Shown piece after piece: positions 49,143 through 58,391 of a DNA stretch of 64,000 nucleotides. Position 1 is the first letter of the stretch. The number at the start of each line of letters is the position of its first letter. The notes beneath the pieces are model-generated. The model ran no database searches. It saw nothing but the letters and a program-made list of their open reading frames with translations, and was not told the DNA's origin. The position numbers and the translations under genes are program-made. The DNA is from Streptomyces tendae (GTDB lineage Bacteria > Actinomycetota > Actinomycetes > Streptomycetales > Streptomycetaceae), in contig NZ_BMUY01000006.1 in assembly GCF_014650435.1 (NCBI RefSeq), forward strand, positions 124,001 to 188,000, given 5' to 3'.

Positions 49143-49185
49143 GGACCGCCGCCGTCACGGAACAGTGCCGTGACGGCGGCGGTCC
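49143..49185. terminator. Bidirectional terminator with 18-bp stem
   Basis: GGACCGCCGCCGTCACGG, loop AACAGTG, CCGTGACGGCGGCGGTCC: a perfect stem placed 8 bp after the MFS stop and 28 bp after the GH92 stop on the other strand. Confidence 0.92.
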
Positions 49186-49212
49186 ACGTCGATCCGCTCC
49201 GGGCGACCCGGC

Positions 49213-52200
49213 TCACTTCAGGGCGTGTTCCCACTCCCGGGCCGACGACCAGAGACCGCCACCGCCGGGTGCCGTCCCACGGTCGGCGTCCCAGCCCCCG
49301 CCCGGCCCGTGCGGATGCTGCCGCTCCGCCGCCCGGAACCCGACCGTGTAGGTGCGGGAGAACGCGCCGTTGGCCGAGGTCACCGTGATGGTGCGGGCGG
49401 TGAACCCGCGCTCGGACGACGAGACCGTGGAGCTGCCCACCGTCACCTTCACCCGCGCGCCCGGCGCGGCCGCCACGGCACCGACGGCCGGGATCCGCTT
49501 GTTCCGCGGCCAGTCCACGACGTACGTGGACACCTCGGGATCGAACCCGTCGAGCGCCACACCCCCCACGGTGATCGCGGAGGCGTCCGCGACGCTCGCC
49601 TTCGTGGCGTCGGGGGAGTTGGTCACCGTGACCGATCCGTCGGCGTTCACGACCACGTCCGCCGCCATCGCCGCCGCCAGGTTGATGCGCTGCCAGGCCG
49701 GCCCGCCGGACGCGCTGAGGTCGAGCGGGTACCCGGAGTCCGTCGCGGTCTGCTCCAGGACCTGGGTGCGCTGCTCGGGGGTGAGGTCCGGAAAGGCGGT
49801 GATCAGCAGGGCCGCCGCGTCGGAGGGCGCGTCGAGGGTCTGCCCGGCCTTGCCGGTCCGCGAGAACCCGTAGGTCAGGCGCTGCGTGTACCGGTCGACC
49901 TGCTGCGCCGTGCTCAGCCCGGCGTAGGGCTCGCCCGCGCAGTCCGTGAGGGTGTCGCCGTAGCCCTCCTCCTCGCACCGCGCGAGCAGTACGTTCTCGA
50001 TCTCGGTGTGGGCCTGCCGCAGCAGCTTCTCGAACTCGGGGTCCGCCCAGCGGTGCGCCACCGTGGCCTGCGCGGTGACGCGGCCGCCCATGACGTCGAG
50101 CGGGTAGTGGAACCCGAGGACGATGCGGTTGTCCCCGTACTCGGAGGTGCGCGCGAGGATCGACGGCGCCAGGTCGGGCAGCAGCGTGGCGAGTATGGTC
50201 CCGGCCTCGTAGCCGCCGTAGGTGTGACCGCTCGGGTACGAGCCCTGGCCCGCCAGGCCGCTGTAAGAGCTGTCCTCGGACTCGTAGATCGCGCCGCCGT
50301 CCCCGGCGAAGCCGAGCCGCACGTACGGGCGCAGGTACTGGTAGTGGTTCTTCGCCGCGTCGTGGGTGTCGAGTTTCTCGGTGACGCGGGAGAACAGCGC
50401 CCCGGTCTTGGGCAGTCGGCCTTCCTTCAGAGCCGCGCTGTACAGCGGGCCCAGCCGGGAGCCGAGGCCGTCGGCCATCGTGACGGTGGCGCTGTTGGAC
50501 GCGTCCACCTCGGCCCGGTCGACCTGCTCCCGCGTCGCCGCGTGGTTGATGCCGACGGTGATCCTGTCGTTCTCGGCCGTGAGTGAAGTGCCTCCGGTCC
50601 ACTTCTCGTTGGCGCCGAGAGTGCCGGAGCCCAGGTCGTCGAAGCCGCCGAGGAGCCGGTTGAAGTAGTCGCTCCCGTCGTCGGTCGCGGGCCAGGAGTC
50701 CGACGCGTAGGCGGCGTCGAGCACGTCGTCCGGGAAGGGGGACGGCTCGTAGTCCGCCGGGTCGGATGCGGTGGCGGCCGAGGTCGCGGCCGCCGTGCCG
50801 GGGTCGTCGGAGCTGCCGGCCGGGGTCACCGCGGTGACGGTGGCGGTGTGGGCCTTCGCACCGCCGGCCGACGTGAGCAGCGCGGTGGAGCTGGTGCCGG
50901 ACACGTACGCGGTGGTTCCGTCGTCGAGGGCCACCGTGTAGCCGACGACCGGGAAGCCGCCGTCGCCGGCCGGCCGCCAGCTCACCCGGACCCGCTCGCC
51001 GTCGGTGACCACGCCCGTGACGGTCGGAGCCTGCGGTCTGGCGTCACCCGTGACGACGGGCTGGGTCGCCGCGCTCCAGGGGGAGTCGCCGAGGGCGTTC
51101 ACCGCCCGGACCCGCGCCGAGTACGACGCGCCGTCCTTCAGCCGGGTGAACACCGTGCTCCGGCTGTCCGGATCGGCGATCTCGACCTGGTGGCCGCCGA
51201 GCGTGACCTCGTACCCGGTGACCGGCGAACCGCCGTCGTCCTCGGGCGCGGACCAGGTGACCTTCACACTGGTGCCGGACGAGGTCGCGGACACCGCGCC
51301 GGGTGCGGCCGGCACCGTCCTGCGCTTCGTGGTGAGCGCGGACCTGGCGCGGTCGAGGGCCGCGTACCGTTCGCCGAGGGTGCGGTCCGTGGCCGAGTCG
51401 TCGGCCAGGGCCGTCTTCGCCGCGGTGAGCGCCGTGGTGAACGCACGCCACGAGGACTCCGTGTACCGCTCGTCGGCGAGGGCGGACGCGGTGTCGACCA
51501 GGTTCTCCAGCTTGAGTCTCGGCAGCGGCAGCAGCTGGTTCGCGGCCAGGGTGAGGCTCCGGGTCCGCAGGTCGACCTCCAGCTGCGTCGCGTCCCCGGC
51601 GTCGAGGAGGGCTCGGGCGGCGGCGAGTTCGCGCCGGAAGACGCCGAAGTCGATCGTGCCGTACCGGTCCGCGTCCTCGGCGAGGCCCTCGTACTGCTCG
51701 ACCGCCTTCCGCAGCGCGGACGGGTCCGTCTGGGCGGGCGGCTCGACGTGGTCGAAGGTGATCCGGCCGAGGTTGGCCACGTAGGGGTGCGAGGAGTCCG
51801 CGTTCGTCGTCAGCCGCAGGTGCACGGAGTGCGTGCCGGTGATCCCCTTCGGCAGGGTCAGGCTGGTCGTCCCGCCCGACGACCACGAGCTGCCGGTGAC
51901 CGGCAGGGGCACGGTCGCCTGCGGCGTGCCGGGGGCGTCCGCGTCGAAGGAGTCCAGGTAGAGCTGGACGGCGGAACCGGTGCCGCAGCGGGCGGAGTTG
52001 TTGACGTAGGTGAGGGTCACGGTGTTCTTGGGCGAGTCACCGAAGTCGATGTCGCCGTAGTCGAGCCAGGCGCCGTCGTAGGTGCCGCCGAGGCTGGTGG
52101 CGGAGCCCGCGTCGCTCCAGGTGGCCGGCTCGCTCTTGAGCCCGCCGCCGCTGCTGCCCTTGAACGCCGTGGCGTCGAACACCACCGGGGCGTCCGCCTG

Positions 52201-55200
52201 GCGCGTCAGGGCGAGCGAGTACACGTTGGCGACGTAGGGCTGCGCGTCGGTCTGGGTGCTGGAGACGAAGACCGCGAACACGTCCTGGGCACCGCCGAAG
52301 GTGTCCGGGTCGAGCCGTACGCTCGTGGTGCCCACGGTCCCCCAGCCCGAGCCGGTGTAGTCGAGGGGGATCTCGACGGCCGTCGGGCCGTCCTTGGCGC
52401 CCAGGCGCAGTTCGATGTGCGAGTCCGACGCCGCCCGGGAGCGGGGCTTGTCGTAGCCGACGGTGACGGTGTCGGCGCCGTCACCGAGGTCGGTGTCACG
52501 CCACTGGGCCCACGCGCCGTTCGTCACGTTCTCGAAGAGCCCGCCGGAGAGCTTCAGCGGGAGCGAACCGCCGCCGGTCGCGGTGGTGTTCGCCGCGGTC
52601 AGCGTGGCGAGGGTCGTGGTCGGGGAGGACGACGGGGCGTCCTGGGGCGAGAACTGGTACCAGTCGAAGTTCGACACCCACTGCCGCCCCGAGGGGGCGT
52701 GGAAGACGAAGGTCGCGCTCGACGCGTCCAGCAGCGCCTGAGGGTCGGTGACGGCCGCCTGGACGGTGGTGTAGTACTGCCAGCCGCCGGTCCCCGGCAG
52801 GGACACGGTGGCGACGACGGGTCCATCGGCGTCCCCGGCGTGGATGGCCACGCTGCTCGGCTCCGCCGTCGTGGCCTGCGAGTTGGCGTAGCGCACGGAG
52901 ACGCTCCGCGGGGCGACCCCGCCGAAGTCGAGGCCCGTGTACTGCTCCCAGGCGCCCTCGGTGACGCCGCCGAGGTCGCCGTCCGAGTAGTACGCCTCCT
53001 TCACGAGGCTGGGGCCCTCCATCCGGTCGGGGTCCTCGGCCTGGAGCACGGCGTAACCGCCCTCGTCCAGGGTGAGCGCGTCGATCGCGGACCGCAGTGC
53101 GTCGTGGGCCGCCATGAGGGTGCCGGTCGGCGAGGCGGGGTCCGCGAGGACGGTCCGCGCGCGTTCCAGGGCCGTCCGGAAGATGCCGTAGGAGCCGTCG
53201 GAGTAGTTGCCCTCGCGCACCAGGGACGCCTCGTCGGCGAGGGCGGCCAGGCTTGCCCGGTGCACCGCCGCGGCCGAGACGCGCAGCGGGTCGGTCACGG
53301 ACACGCCGGTGCCGGTCACCGTGGAGGCGGGGATGCCGCGCGGGAAGGCCCGGTCGCCGAAGGCGATGCCGAGCCGCGCGTCGGTCCTGGTGGAGCCGGT
53401 GAGTTTCAGCGAGGCCGTGCGCCTGCCGGTGACCCTGAGGTCGGCCTCGACGCCGTCCGGGAGGCCGGTCACGCTCGCCGCGCCGCTCCGGGTGAGGCTG
53501 GTCCCCTTGCGCGCGGCGAACGACGCCCGGCCGGACAGCCGAAGCTCGATGCTGTCCTCGACGGTGCCGTCGGCGGCGGTGTCGACGGTCTCGGGGCGGG
53601 CGGAGACGACGGTCGTACCCTTGCCCGGCCCGGTGCCGCCGTCACCGTCGTCGCCCGAGTCGGTGTTCAGCGAGTACGCGGGCTCGGTGCGGGAGCCCCA
53701 GGACGACGGCTTGGCGCCCATGTCGAACGTCAGGGTGCCGCCGGCGACGATCTGCGAGTAGTCGAGCCACGTGTTGGAGAAGCGCTTGCCGTTGAGCGTG
53801 GCGCGCTGCACGTAGTAGTTGCTCGGCGAGACTCCGTCGGCCTCGACGGTGAACTCGGCGCCGCCCGCGTAGCGGATCGTCGTCGAGTCGAAGAACGGGC
53901 TGCCGATCTGGAACTGGCTGGAGCCCGCGGTCACCGGGAACAGCCCGAGGGCGGCGGCGACGAACATGGTCGACATGGTGCCGGCGTCGTTGTCCATGGT
54001 CGGCAGGAAGCCGTCCGGGGCCAGTTCGTAGACCTTGGTCTTCACCGGCGGCCTGAACTCGCCGCCCGAGCTGGGCGCTTCGTTCGTGGAACCGGTCGCG
54101 ATGTACCGGTTCCAGGTCTCGCCCGTGTAGATGGCGCGCACCCACTTCTGCGTCAGGCTCGGCTCGCCGACGTAGTTGAAGAGGTAGGGGGCCTGGAGGT
54201 CGATCTCGTTGGCGTTGGAGTGCAGCATGGTCGAGCCGTCGTCGGCGTCGGAGTCCTCGCCGAACGTGTGCCGGATCGCGGCCCGGCCGGCCTTCTCACC
54301 GCCCATGGCCTCGATGAGGCCGCCCATGTCGTAGGCGTCGTACCAGTGGTACTGCCACAGGGTGCCCTGGTAGAGCCTGGCCTCCTCGAACTTCTCGTAG
54401 TCGACGCCCTGCCAGTCGCCCGCGCCGTCGCGCGGGGTGAGCAGGCCGACCTCGGTGCCGTCGGCGGCGGTCCAGGCGCCGGGCTTGACCAGGTTGTCGA
54501 TCGCCATCGTCGCCTGCTCGCGCAGCTTCTCGGCGTCCGCGTCCTCGCCGAGCGCGTCGGCGATGACGGACAGCGCCCACTGGTCGTAGCCGCGCTGCAC
54601 CGTCGTACCGGGGTCACCGGCGACGTAGCCCTGCCGCAGCTGCGTCCCGGTGTAGTACCCGGTGTACGACTTCAGCGCCGGGTACGCCTCGTCGAGCCGG
54701 TCGAAGTCCTTGAACCCCTTCGACAGCGCGTCGGCGATCACCACCGCCGAACGCTCCCAGCGCACGGTCGGCACCGAGTGGGTGAGGCTGCCCAGACTCT
54801 TGCCCGAGGCGTGCGCGTCGGCGAAGAGGACGACCGCGGACTGCACCATGTCCCGGTAGGTCGCCGGGTCGATGTACGCCTCCACGGAGTACTTGCGGAA
54901 GTCGTCCCAGGTGGACCAGCCGTCGTAGTACGTGAAGCCGTTCGCCTTGTGCACCGCGCCGTCCACGCCGCGGTAGGTGCCGCTGGTGCTGGTGGCGTTC
55001 ACCGGCAGGGCGTACATGCGGTACAGGTGCGTGTAGAACTGCTTGGTGAGCGTCGAGTCGGGGTCGGCCTTCTTCGATGCCTTCACCGCGACGGCGCCCA
55101 GCGTGCGGTTCCAGTCCGCCTTCGTCTGCGCGCGCACGTCCGCGAAGCTGCGGCCCGCCACCTCGTTGTGCTGGTCGGTCGCGGCCTGTTCGGCGCTGAT

Positions 55201-56100
55201 CGGAGACAGGGTGATGCGCAGCTCGATGTCGTTGCCGTCGGCCTCGTCGAAGCCCAGCACGGCGCCCGTGTCGGTGCCGTCCTGTGCGGTCGCCCCGCTC
55301 AGCGTGCCGTCGTCGTCCCAACTGCGCAGCGAGGTCACGGGGACGTTCGTGGTGGCGTAGTAGTACAGGCGGTACGAGGCGCCGTTGAAGGACCCGGCCA
55401 CGAGCCCGCTGATCGCGGTGGTGCCGTCCTTCAGCTTCGTCGTTTCCAGGGTCGAGCGGGTGCGGCTGGTGAAGTTGTTGGCGAGGTCGAGGACGAGCTG
55501 GGGCTTCGCTCCCGCGGGGAAGCCGTACCGTTCGAGCGCCGTGCGGGTCGTCGCGGTCATCTCGGCGTCGATGGTCCCGGCGGGGGACCCGAGTCCCACC
55601 CGGTAGGAGCCGGGCGACGCCGACTCGTCGTCGTGGCTGTAGGGGTGCGCGTAGGTGCTCGTGGCCGGGCGCCCGTCGTACTGCTGCGAGGTCGGGACGA
55701 CCAGCAGGTCGCCGCCGCCGCCCGAACCGCCCACGCCGTCCAGGTTCGTGGCGGTGAACCCGGCGATGTGGTCCTCGTTGTAGTCGTACCCCGAGTGATT
55801 GCGGCCCGGGGTCGTCATCGGGTTGACCTTGGCCAGGCTGTGCGGCGCCTGGGCGCCGGGGAGGTCGTTGCCGTCGTCGCCCGCGGTGGACACGAACGGG
55901 TCGACGAGCTTCGTGTAGTCCGTCCCGCCGGACGCCGCGTCGGCCGCGGCGGAGGGCTTGGCGACGGGTGCGGCGACGGCGGTGCCGCCGCCGGTCAGCG
56001 CGGCCAGGCCGAGTGCCCCGGCGAGCACCGCGGCGACCGTGGTCCGCAGGGCTCGGGGGCTGGAGGACCGTATCGGCGGTCTCTTGGATCTGTCAGGCAT
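49213..56100 (-). CDS. Secreted GH92 alpha-mannosidase fused to a PAP2/class A acid phosphatase
   Basis: A 2295-residue exported protein. Signal peptide about 1-44 (AVLAGALGLAALTGGG, AVAAP). GH92 module about 60-800: TKLVDPFVSTAGDDGND, TYYDGWSTWDDFRKYS, ANEIDLQAPYLFNYVG (Glu632) and TMDNDAGTMSTMF (Asp703, Asp705), matching the family's acid and base positions. Then FIVAR (about 945-1008), three carbohydrate-binding-like beta modules (about 1017-1153, 1160-1303, 1305-1452), two FIVARs (about 1460-1592) and two FN3 domains (about 1597-1770). Residues about 1780-2070 are a PAP2 phosphatase with all three motifs: KNHYQYLRP, YPSGHT (His1959) and RIVLGFHYPLD (His1998). An Ig-like tail closes the protein. 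ATG 56100 is chosen; GTG 56109 is possible. Both catalytic sites look intact, which suggests degradation of phosphorylated mannans. Confidence 0.92.
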   Translation of the reverse strand: MPDRSKRPPIRSSSPRALRTTVAAVLAGALGLAALTGGGTAVAAPVAKPSAAADAASGGTDYTKLVDPFVSTAGDDGNDLPGAQAPHSLAKVNPMTTPGRNHSGYDYNEDHIAGFTATNLDGVGGSGGGGDLLVVPTSQQYDGRPATSTYAHPYSHDDESASPGSYRVGLGSPAGTIDAEMTATTRTALERYGFPAGAKPQLVLDLANNFTSRTRSTLETTKLKDGTTAISGLVAGSFNGASYRLYYYATTNVPVTSLRSWDDDGTLSGATAQDGTDTGAVLGFDEADGNDIELRITLSPISAEQAATDQHNEVAGRSFADVRAQTKADWNRTLGAVAVKASKKADPDSTLTKQFYTHLYRMYALPVNATSTSGTYRGVDGAVHKANGFTYYDGWSTWDDFRKYSVEAYIDPATYRDMVQSAVVLFADAHASGKSLGSLTHSVPTVRWERSAVVIADALSKGFKDFDRLDEAYPALKSYTGYYTGTQLRQGYVAGDPGTTVQRGYDQWALSVIADALGEDADAEKLREQATMAIDNLVKPGAWTAADGTEVGLLTPRDGAGDWQGVDYEKFEEARLYQGTLWQYHWYDAYDMGGLIEAMGGEKAGRAAIRHTFGEDSDADDGSTMLHSNANEIDLQAPYLFNYVGEPSLTQKWVRAIYTGETWNRYIATGSTNEAPSSGGEFRPPVKTKVYELAPDGFLPTMDNDAGTMSTMFVAAALGLFPVTAGSSQFQIGSPFFDSTTIRYAGGAEFTVEADGVSPSNYYVQRATLNGKRFSNTWLDYSQIVAGGTLTFDMGAKPSSWGSRTEPAYSLNTDSGDDGDGGTGPGKGTTVVSARPETVDTAADGTVEDSIELRLSGRASFAARKGTSLTRSGAASVTGLPDGVEADLRVTGRRTASLKLTGSTRTDARLGIAFGDRAFPRGIPASTVTGTGVSVTDPLRVSAAAVHRASLAALADEASLVREGNYSDGSYGIFRTALERARTVLADPASPTGTLMAAHDALRSAIDALTLDEGGYAVLQAEDPDRMEGPSLVKEAYYSDGDLGGVTEGAWEQYTGLDFGGVAPRSVSVRYANSQATTAEPSSVAIHAGDADGPVVATVSLPGTGGWQYYTTVQAAVTDPQALLDASSATFVFHAPSGRQWVSNFDWYQFSPQDAPSSSPTTTLATLTAANTTATGGGSLPLKLSGGLFENVTNGAWAQWRDTDLGDGADTVTVGYDKPRSRAASDSHIELRLGAKDGPTAVEIPLDYTGSGWGTVGTTSVRLDPDTFGGAQDVFAVFVSSTQTDAQPYVANVYSLALTRQADAPVVFDATAFKGSSGGGLKSEPATWSDAGSATSLGGTYDGAWLDYGDIDFGDSPKNTVTLTYVNNSARCGTGSAVQLYLDSFDADAPGTPQATVPLPVTGSSWSSGGTTSLTLPKGITGTHSVHLRLTTNADSSHPYVANLGRITFDHVEPPAQTDPSALRKAVEQYEGLAEDADRYGTIDFGVFRRELAAARALLDAGDATQLEVDLRTRSLTLAANQLLPLPRLKLENLVDTASALADERYTESSWRAFTTALTAAKTALADDSATDRTLGERYAALDRARSALTTKRRTVPAAPGAVSATSSGTSVKVTWSAPEDDGGSPVTGYEVTLGGHQVEIADPDSRSTVFTRLKDGASYSARVRAVNALGDSPWSAATQPVVTGDARPQAPTVTGVVTDGERVRVSWRPAGDGGFPVVGYTVALDDGTTAYVSGTSSTALLTSAGGAKAHTATVTAVTPAGSSDDPGTAAATSAATASDPADYEPSPFPDDVLDAAYASDSWPATDDGSDYFNRLLGGFDDLGSGTLGANEKWTGGTSLTAENDRITVGINHAATREQVDRAEVDASNSATVTMADGLGSRLGPLYSAALKEGRLPKTGALFSRVTEKLDTHDAAKNHYQYLRPYVRLGFAGDGGAIYESEDSSYSGLAGQGSYPSGHTYGGYEAGTILATLLPDLAPSILARTSEYGDNRIVLGFHYPLDVMGGRVTAQATVAHRWADPEFEKLLRQAHTEIENVLLARCEEEGYGDTLTDCAGEPYAGLSTAQQVDRYTQRLTYGFSRTGKAGQTLDAPSDAAALLITAFPDLTPEQRTQVLEQTATDSGYPLDLSASGGPAWQRINLAAAMAADVVVNADGSVTVTNSPDATKASVADASAITVGGVALDGFDPEVSTYVVDWPRNKRIPAVGAVAAAPGARVKVTVGSSTVSSSERGFTARTITVTSANGAFSRTYTVGFRAAERQHPHGPGGGWDADRGTAPGGGGLWSSAREWEHALK

Positions 56101-56125
56101 GACGAGCACGGACCCTTCCCGTTTG

Positions 56126-56137
56126 GACAACGTTGTC
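56126..56137. promoter_or_regulatory. LacI/GalR-type operator before the GH92 gene
   Basis: GACAACGTTGTC is a perfect palindrome with the central CG of LacI-family sites, extended on both sides (TTGGACAACGTTGTCAA). It lies 26 bp before the start codon, ideal for repression. No LacI-family gene is in the window, so the regulator is elsewhere. Confidence 0.65.
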
Positions 56138-56247
56138 AATCGACACCCGAGACGTGCGTCCCGGGCAAACGCCTCCGCCATCACATAGGGAGAAGTCATA
56201 CAACGGGGAAACGGAGTTCGTACAGAGCCTTCGCGTACGCGGTGCGG

Positions 56248-57090
56248 TCAGCCGACCGGCTGGGCGCCGATGACGGACAGCAGACGCAGCTTCTCGTGGC
56301 TCTCGGTGCCGGGGGTGGCGGTGTAGACGAGCAGGAGGTGCGACTGGTCGGGGTCGAGCAGCGTCTGGCAGTCCAGCTCGAGGAGACCGACCTCGGGATG
56401 GCGGAAGCGTTTCACCCGGCCGGGACGGACGCCGACCTCGTGCGTGTCCCACAGGGTGCGGAACTCCTCGCTGCGCTCAAGGAGGAGTTCGGCGTAGTGG
56501 GCGGCCCGGGAGCCGGGACCCCGCACCGTGACGACCTGGCGCAGTCCGGAGGCGAACATGCGGGAGAGCAGGGCGTGGTCCTCCGGCGCGTACAGGGCAC
56601 GGGTGGCCGGCAGGGTGAACCAGCGGAAGCCGATGCTGCGTTCCGGCCCGGTGAAGGTGGTGGTGTCGCCGGTGAGGGCGACGCCGAGCGGTGTCTGACG
56701 CAGGGTCTCCCCGAGCTCGGTGACGATCTCGGCGGGGGTGTCGGCCAGGCGGTCGAGGATGCGCAGCAGACCCGGGCCGACGTGCTCGCCGGCCGAGCCG
56801 CGCACGGGCGGGTTGTGCCCGGCCAGGCGGAACAGGTGGTCGCGCTCGTCCAGGGACAGGTGCAGGCCCTGGGCGATCGAGGCGGCCATCTGGGCCGAGG
56901 GCTGCGGGCCGCGCTCCCGTTCCAGGCGCGCGTAGTAGTCGGTCGACATGTGGCACAGCGCCGCGACTTCCTCCCGCCGCAGACCACTGGTCCTGCGCCG
57001 CGGTCCCCGCGGGAGTCCGACGTCCTCGGGCTGCAGCAGCTCCCGCCGGCGCCGCAGGAACGCGGCGAGCCCGCTCCGGTCGATCTCCAT
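56248..57090 (-). CDS. XRE-type HTH regulator with MmyB-like ligand domain
   Basis: A 280-residue regulator with N-terminal HTH_31 (LAAFLRRRRELLQPEDVGL, RRRTSGLRREEVAALCHMST, YYARLERERGPQPS) and a C-terminal MmyB-like PAS-type domain (about 110-275; FRHPEVGLLELDCQTLLDPD) that binds lipids or small ligands in relatives. ATG 57090 follows AGAGAGGGCCTC. It is divergent from the SDR gene at 57360 across 269 bp; this regulator-SDR pairing is common in Streptomyces and suggests local control of the SDR. Confidence 0.92.
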   Translation of the reverse strand: MEIDRSGLAAFLRRRRELLQPEDVGLPRGPRRRTSGLRREEVAALCHMSTDYYARLERERGPQPSAQMAASIAQGLHLSLDERDHLFRLAGHNPPVRGSAGEHVGPGLLRILDRLADTPAEIVTELGETLRQTPLGVALTGDTTTFTGPERSIGFRWFTLPATRALYAPEDHALLSRMFASGLRQVVTVRGPGSRAAHYAELLLERSEEFRTLWDTHEVGVRPGRVKRFRHPEVGLLELDCQTLLDPDQSHLLLVYTATPGTESHEKLRLLSVIGAQPVG

Positions 57091-57359
57091 GAGGCCCTCT
57101 CCTCTTGTGCCGCTTTCCCCACCCCTTTCTATCGCCGCCGCGGCGGCCCAGCCACGGATCGCCGATCCCCCCTTACGGCGCCCGGCGCGTCCGCCGACTG
57201 CCCGGAAACCGGCACCGACCTGCGTAAAGGACACGGGACAGCCCTGTCCTCGGCCGCGCGATCAGGGGATCGGCAGGCCCTGCATCCCGTCGCCGGATCC
57301 GGTCACCGTGGAAGAGACGACACGACGAGGGAAGCAACGACACCCCCAGGAGCCAGCTC

Positions 57360-58298
57360 ATGTCACGTACCGACTTCGACATCACCGTCCCCGATCTGAC
57401 CGGCCGGCGCGCGGTCGTCACCGGTGCGAGCGACGGCCTCGGGCTCGGCATCGCCACCCGCCTCGCCGCCGCCGGTGCGGAGGTGCTCCTGCCGGTCCGC
57501 AACCCGCGCAAGGGCGAGGCGGCGCTCGACGCGATCCGGGCGCGGGTACCCGCAGCGGAGGTCTCCCTGCGCACGCTCGACCTGTCCTCGCTCACCTCGG
57601 TGGCGGAGCTGGGCGAGACCCTGCTGGCGGAGGACCGCCCGATCCACCTGCTCGTCAACAACGCCGGTGTCATGACGCCGCCCGCGCGGCAGACGACCGC
57701 GGACGGGTTCGAGCTGCAGCTCGGCACCAACCACCTCGGCCACTTCGCCCTCGTCGCCCGCCTGCTGCCGCTGCTGCGGGCCGGCCGGGCGCGGGTGACC
57801 TCGCAGATCAGCGTCGCGGCCAACCGGAACGCCGTCAACTGGGACGACCTGAACTGGGAACGCTCCTACGACGGCATGCGCGCCTACAGCCAGTCGAAGA
57901 TCGCGTTCGGCCTCTTCGGCCTGGAACTCGACCGCCGCAGCGCGGCCGGTGACTGGGGCATCACCAGCAACCTGTCCCACCCGGGCGTCGCCCCCACCAA
58001 CCTGCTGGCCGCCCGGCCCGAAGTGGGCCGCGCCCAGGACACCCTGGGCGTGCGGGTCATCCGCGTCCTGTCCGCCCGCGGCATCCTCCTCGGCACGGTC
58101 CGCACCGCGCAGCTCCCCGCGCTGTACGCCGCCACGTCGCCGCAGGCCGAACGCGGGGCGTTCTACGGCCCGGGCGGCCCGGGACGGCTGGGCGGCCCGC
58201 CCGCGCGGCAGAAGCTCTACAGCCGCCTGCGGAGCACCGACGACGCCCGCCGGATCTGGGCCCGCTCCGAGGAACTGACCGGGCTGCGCTGCGCCTGA
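57360..58298 (+). CDS. Short-chain dehydrogenase/reductase
   Basis: A 312-residue SDR with cofactor motif TGASDGLGLGIA, NNAG in LLVNNAGVMTPP, and catalytic Ser (VTSQIS) and YSQSK (Tyr and Lys). LPVRNPRKGEAAL after strand 2 has a basic residue, suggesting NADP(H). It resembles retinol-dehydrogenase/protochlorophyllide-reductase-like SDRs in length and in NWDDLNWERSYDGMRAYSQS. The substrate is unknown. It is likely the target of the divergent HTH regulator. Confidence 0.92.
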   Translation: MSRTDFDITVPDLTGRRAVVTGASDGLGLGIATRLAAAGAEVLLPVRNPRKGEAALDAIRARVPAAEVSLRTLDLSSLTSVAELGETLLAEDRPIHLLVNNAGVMTPPARQTTADGFELQLGTNHLGHFALVARLLPLLRAGRARVTSQISVAANRNAVNWDDLNWERSYDGMRAYSQSKIAFGLFGLELDRRSAAGDWGITSNLSHPGVAPTNLLAARPEVGRAQDTLGVRVIRVLSARGILLGTVRTAQLPALYAATSPQAERGAFYGPGGPGRLGGPPARQKLYSRLRSTDDARRIWARSEELTGLRCA

Positions 58299-58391
58299 CG
58301 GCGGGGCCCGCACCGCGGAGCACGGCATTCCCCCGCGGCCGTTTCTGATGTTGGATGGACCGACCGGAGTACCCGAACACCGAGGTCGCAC

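Noticed and set aside
50848..57399. Very long + strand open frame (2183 codons)
   Set aside because: Antisense shadow of the GH92-phosphatase and HTH genes; composition is Arg/Gly/Val-rich without domains. High-GC codon bias leaves antisense frames open.
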